Below are positions 22,066 through 23,326 of a DNA stretch of 23,326 nucleotides, piece after piece. How positions within the stretch are numbered: the first letter of the stretch is position 1; each line of letters starts with the position of its first letter. The translations under genes were made by a program, and so were the position numbers. Where the stretch lies: positions 1 to 23,326 of the forward strand of contig DNTA01000067.1 of assembly GCA_003500135.1 (NCBI GenBank). The letters are read 5' to 3'. This stretch comes from Cytophagales bacterium. Its GTDB lineage: Bacteria > Bacteroidota > Bacteroidia > Cytophagales > Cyclobacteriaceae. The notes beneath the pieces are model-generated. The model did no database searches. It was given only the letters and a program-made list of their open reading frames with translations, and had not been told where the DNA came from.

Positions 22066-22978
22066 TTCACCGGATGAGTTTGAAAAAATTGATTATGCCG
22101 TCGTGACAAGCGGTACTTTTGACGGAGTGCATGTGGGCCATCAAAAAATCTTGTCCCGAATCAAGGATGTAGCACAAAAAAAAGGTGGTGAAACCGTCCT
22201 TCTGACCTACTGGCCCCACCCCAGGCATGTTTTATATGAAGATCAAAGTTTGCACCTGCTATCCTCATTAGAAGAAAAATCAGTACTTTTACGAAAGCAC
22301 AAAATAGACCACCTGATCATCATTCCGTTTACAAGACAATTTGCCTCATTGTCTTCCGATGATTTTATCGAAAATATTCTGGTGAACAAAATAGGAACAA
22401 AAAAGCTGGTGATCGGCTATGATCATAAATTCGGAAGAAACCGATCGGGAAGCTTTGAGGAACTAAAGAAAAACGGTCCGAAATACGGTTTTGAGGTCGA
22501 GGAGATTCCTGAGCAAGATGTGGACCATGTGGCAGTGAGCAGTACTAAGATACGAAAAGCGCTGGAAACCGGTAATATTGAAAAAGCCAATAAATACCTT
22601 GACCGGCACTACGATGTGTATGGAAAAGTGACCAATGGGGATAAAATAGGTAGTACATTGGGTTTTCCCACGGCCAATATTGAGGTAGCTTTTGAACATA
22701 AACTTATACCGGCTGATGGTATATATGCAGTTGAAGTGGATGTGCTGGATAAATCTTGGAAAGGAATGCTTAATATCGGCTACCGGCCAACAGTACACGG
22801 CAGCTATAAAGTAATGGAAGTACATATTTTCAATTTCGATCATGACATATACGACCATGATATCAAAGTATTCTTTCACAAACGCATCCGTGACGAAGTT
22901 AAATTCAGCGGTCTACCCGAATTAAAAGCCCAACTGGCCAAAGACGAGAAAACAGTAAGAAGTTATTTTAATATATAA
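22052..22978 (+). CDS. ribF: Bifunctional riboflavin kinase/FAD synthetase RibF
   Basis: The 308-residue enzyme phosphorylates riboflavin to FMN and then adenylates it to FAD. The N-terminal FAD synthetase domain has GTFDGVHVGHQ (21-31), a YDHKFGRNRSG loop and SSTKIR. The C-terminal flavokinase domain has GDKIGSTLGFPTAN followed by PADGIYAVEV and a conserved GYRPTV. Both halves are full length. The ATG at 22052 lies within the last codons of truB (14-bp overlap), so it is translationally coupled. Confidence 0.95.
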   Translation: MKIYNSPDEFEKIDYAVVTSGTFDGVHVGHQKILSRIKDVAQKKGGETVLLTYWPHPRHVLYEDQSLHLLSSLEEKSVLLRKHKIDHLIIIPFTRQFASLSSDDFIENILVNKIGTKKLVIGYDHKFGRNRSGSFEELKKNGPKYGFEVEEIPEQDVDHVAVSSTKIRKALETGNIEKANKYLDRHYDVYGKVTNGDKIGSTLGFPTANIEVAFEHKLIPADGIYAVEVDVLDKSWKGMLNIGYRPTVHGSYKVMEVHIFNFDHDIYDHDIKVFFHKRIRDEVKFSGLPELKAQLAKDEKTVRSYFNI

Positions 22979-22987
22979 AGGGTGAGC

Positions 22988-23326
22988 ATGAAAAAATCTA
23001 AGATCAATCTTGAAATAGACCTCGATAAGCAAAATATACCGGAAAAAATTACGTGGACGGCCACCGATAATCCGGATGGTGATGTGGCAAAAGAAACTAA
23101 TGCTATTAGTTTATCTATGTGGGACCATAGTCAGCGCAATACTTTGCGTATAGACTTGTGGACCAAAGAAATGCCTGTAGACGAAATGAAGCGGTTTTAT
23201 ATTGACTGCCTTGGCGGCCTGGCACAAAGCATATTAAATGCAACCGGTGATGAGTACATGTCTAATGAAATGAATGCCCTTTGCGATAGGTTTGTAGAGC
23301 ATTTAAAGAAGGAGATGGAAAATTGA
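22988..23326 (+). CDS. gldC: Gliding motility protein GldC
   Basis: The 112-residue soluble protein matches GldC: KSKINLEIDLDKQNIPEKI (3-21), then WTATD, NAISLSMWDHSQRNTLRIDL and a helical end LCDRFVEHLKKEME. GldC is a non-essential cytoplasmic factor that improves gliding in Flavobacterium and is often present in Cytophagales. AAAGGGTG lies before the ATG at 22988, which I prefer to the GTG at 22982. The stop TGA is the last three bases of the window, so the gene is complete. It follows ribF with a 9-bp gap. Confidence 0.92.
   Translation: MKKSKINLEIDLDKQNIPEKITWTATDNPDGDVAKETNAISLSMWDHSQRNTLRIDLWTKEMPVDEMKRFYIDCLGGLAQSILNATGDEYMSNEMNALCDRFVEHLKKEMEN

Noticed and set aside
1..23326. CRISPR arrays, tRNA or rRNA genes
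   Set aside because: No regularly spaced direct repeats, no tRNA-like cloverleaf and no rRNA-like conserved stretch were noticed on reading; a dedicated search was not possible.

Overview
The window looks like a chromosomal segment of a Bacteroidota bacterium, most likely a member of the Cytophagales. This rests on four things. It carries gldC and the run ftsX - DUF3098 - uppP - truB - ribF. It contains other Bacteroidota-typical families (head-GIN/DUF2807, PorV/PorQ-like outer-membrane protein, HhH-plus-beta-barrel protein). Several upstream regions carry the Bacteroidota -7 box TAnnTTTG. Ribosome-binding sites are weak or absent at most starts. The assignment is inferred from gene content, not from a database search.

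Layout. (1) 1-900: the 3' end of an IS4-type transposase enters from the left edge, followed by an 81-aa orphan and a 44-aa single-pass membrane protein with its own terminator. (2) 888-4701, minus strand: a C2-like protein coupled to a SLOG/LOG-type nucleotide-binding protein, then a head-GIN beta-helix protein and a NA37-type nucleoid-associated protein, then a dienelactone hydrolase closed by a strong terminator. (3) 4777-7990, minus strand: a tight five-gene operon. It encodes an endolysin-like amidase without signal peptide, a holin-like membrane protein, two membrane-anchored coiled-coil proteins and an exported purple-acid-phosphatase-like metallophosphoesterase. This is the most unusual unit here. 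(4) 8198-10242: a YbaK-type deacylase facing an orphan helical-repeat protein, then about 500 bp of AT-rich non-coding DNA. (5) 10742-14061, minus strand: a secreted HhH/beta-barrel protein overlapping a PorV/PorQ-like protein, then a DoxX protein. (6) 14154-17830: a ligase-associated Lhr-type helicase and the PdeM phosphoesterase, separated by an oppositely oriented DUF2147 gene; the partner ligase and exonuclease are not in the window. (7) 17888-19337: an ECF sigma factor with a one-TM partner that is probably its anti-sigma factor. (8) 19466-23326: a dense plus-strand operon, ftsX - DUF3098 - uppP - truB - ribF - gldC, with several overlapping stop/start junctions and a good promoter just upstream.

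Functionally the window joins envelope and division genes (ftsX, uppP, amidase unit, outer-membrane proteins), DNA repair (Lhr helicase, PdeM), translation quality control and tRNA modification (YbaK family, TruB), flavin synthesis (RibF) and gliding motility (GldC). No tRNA, rRNA or CRISPR array was seen. Apart from the transposase at the left edge, no intact mobile element is visible.
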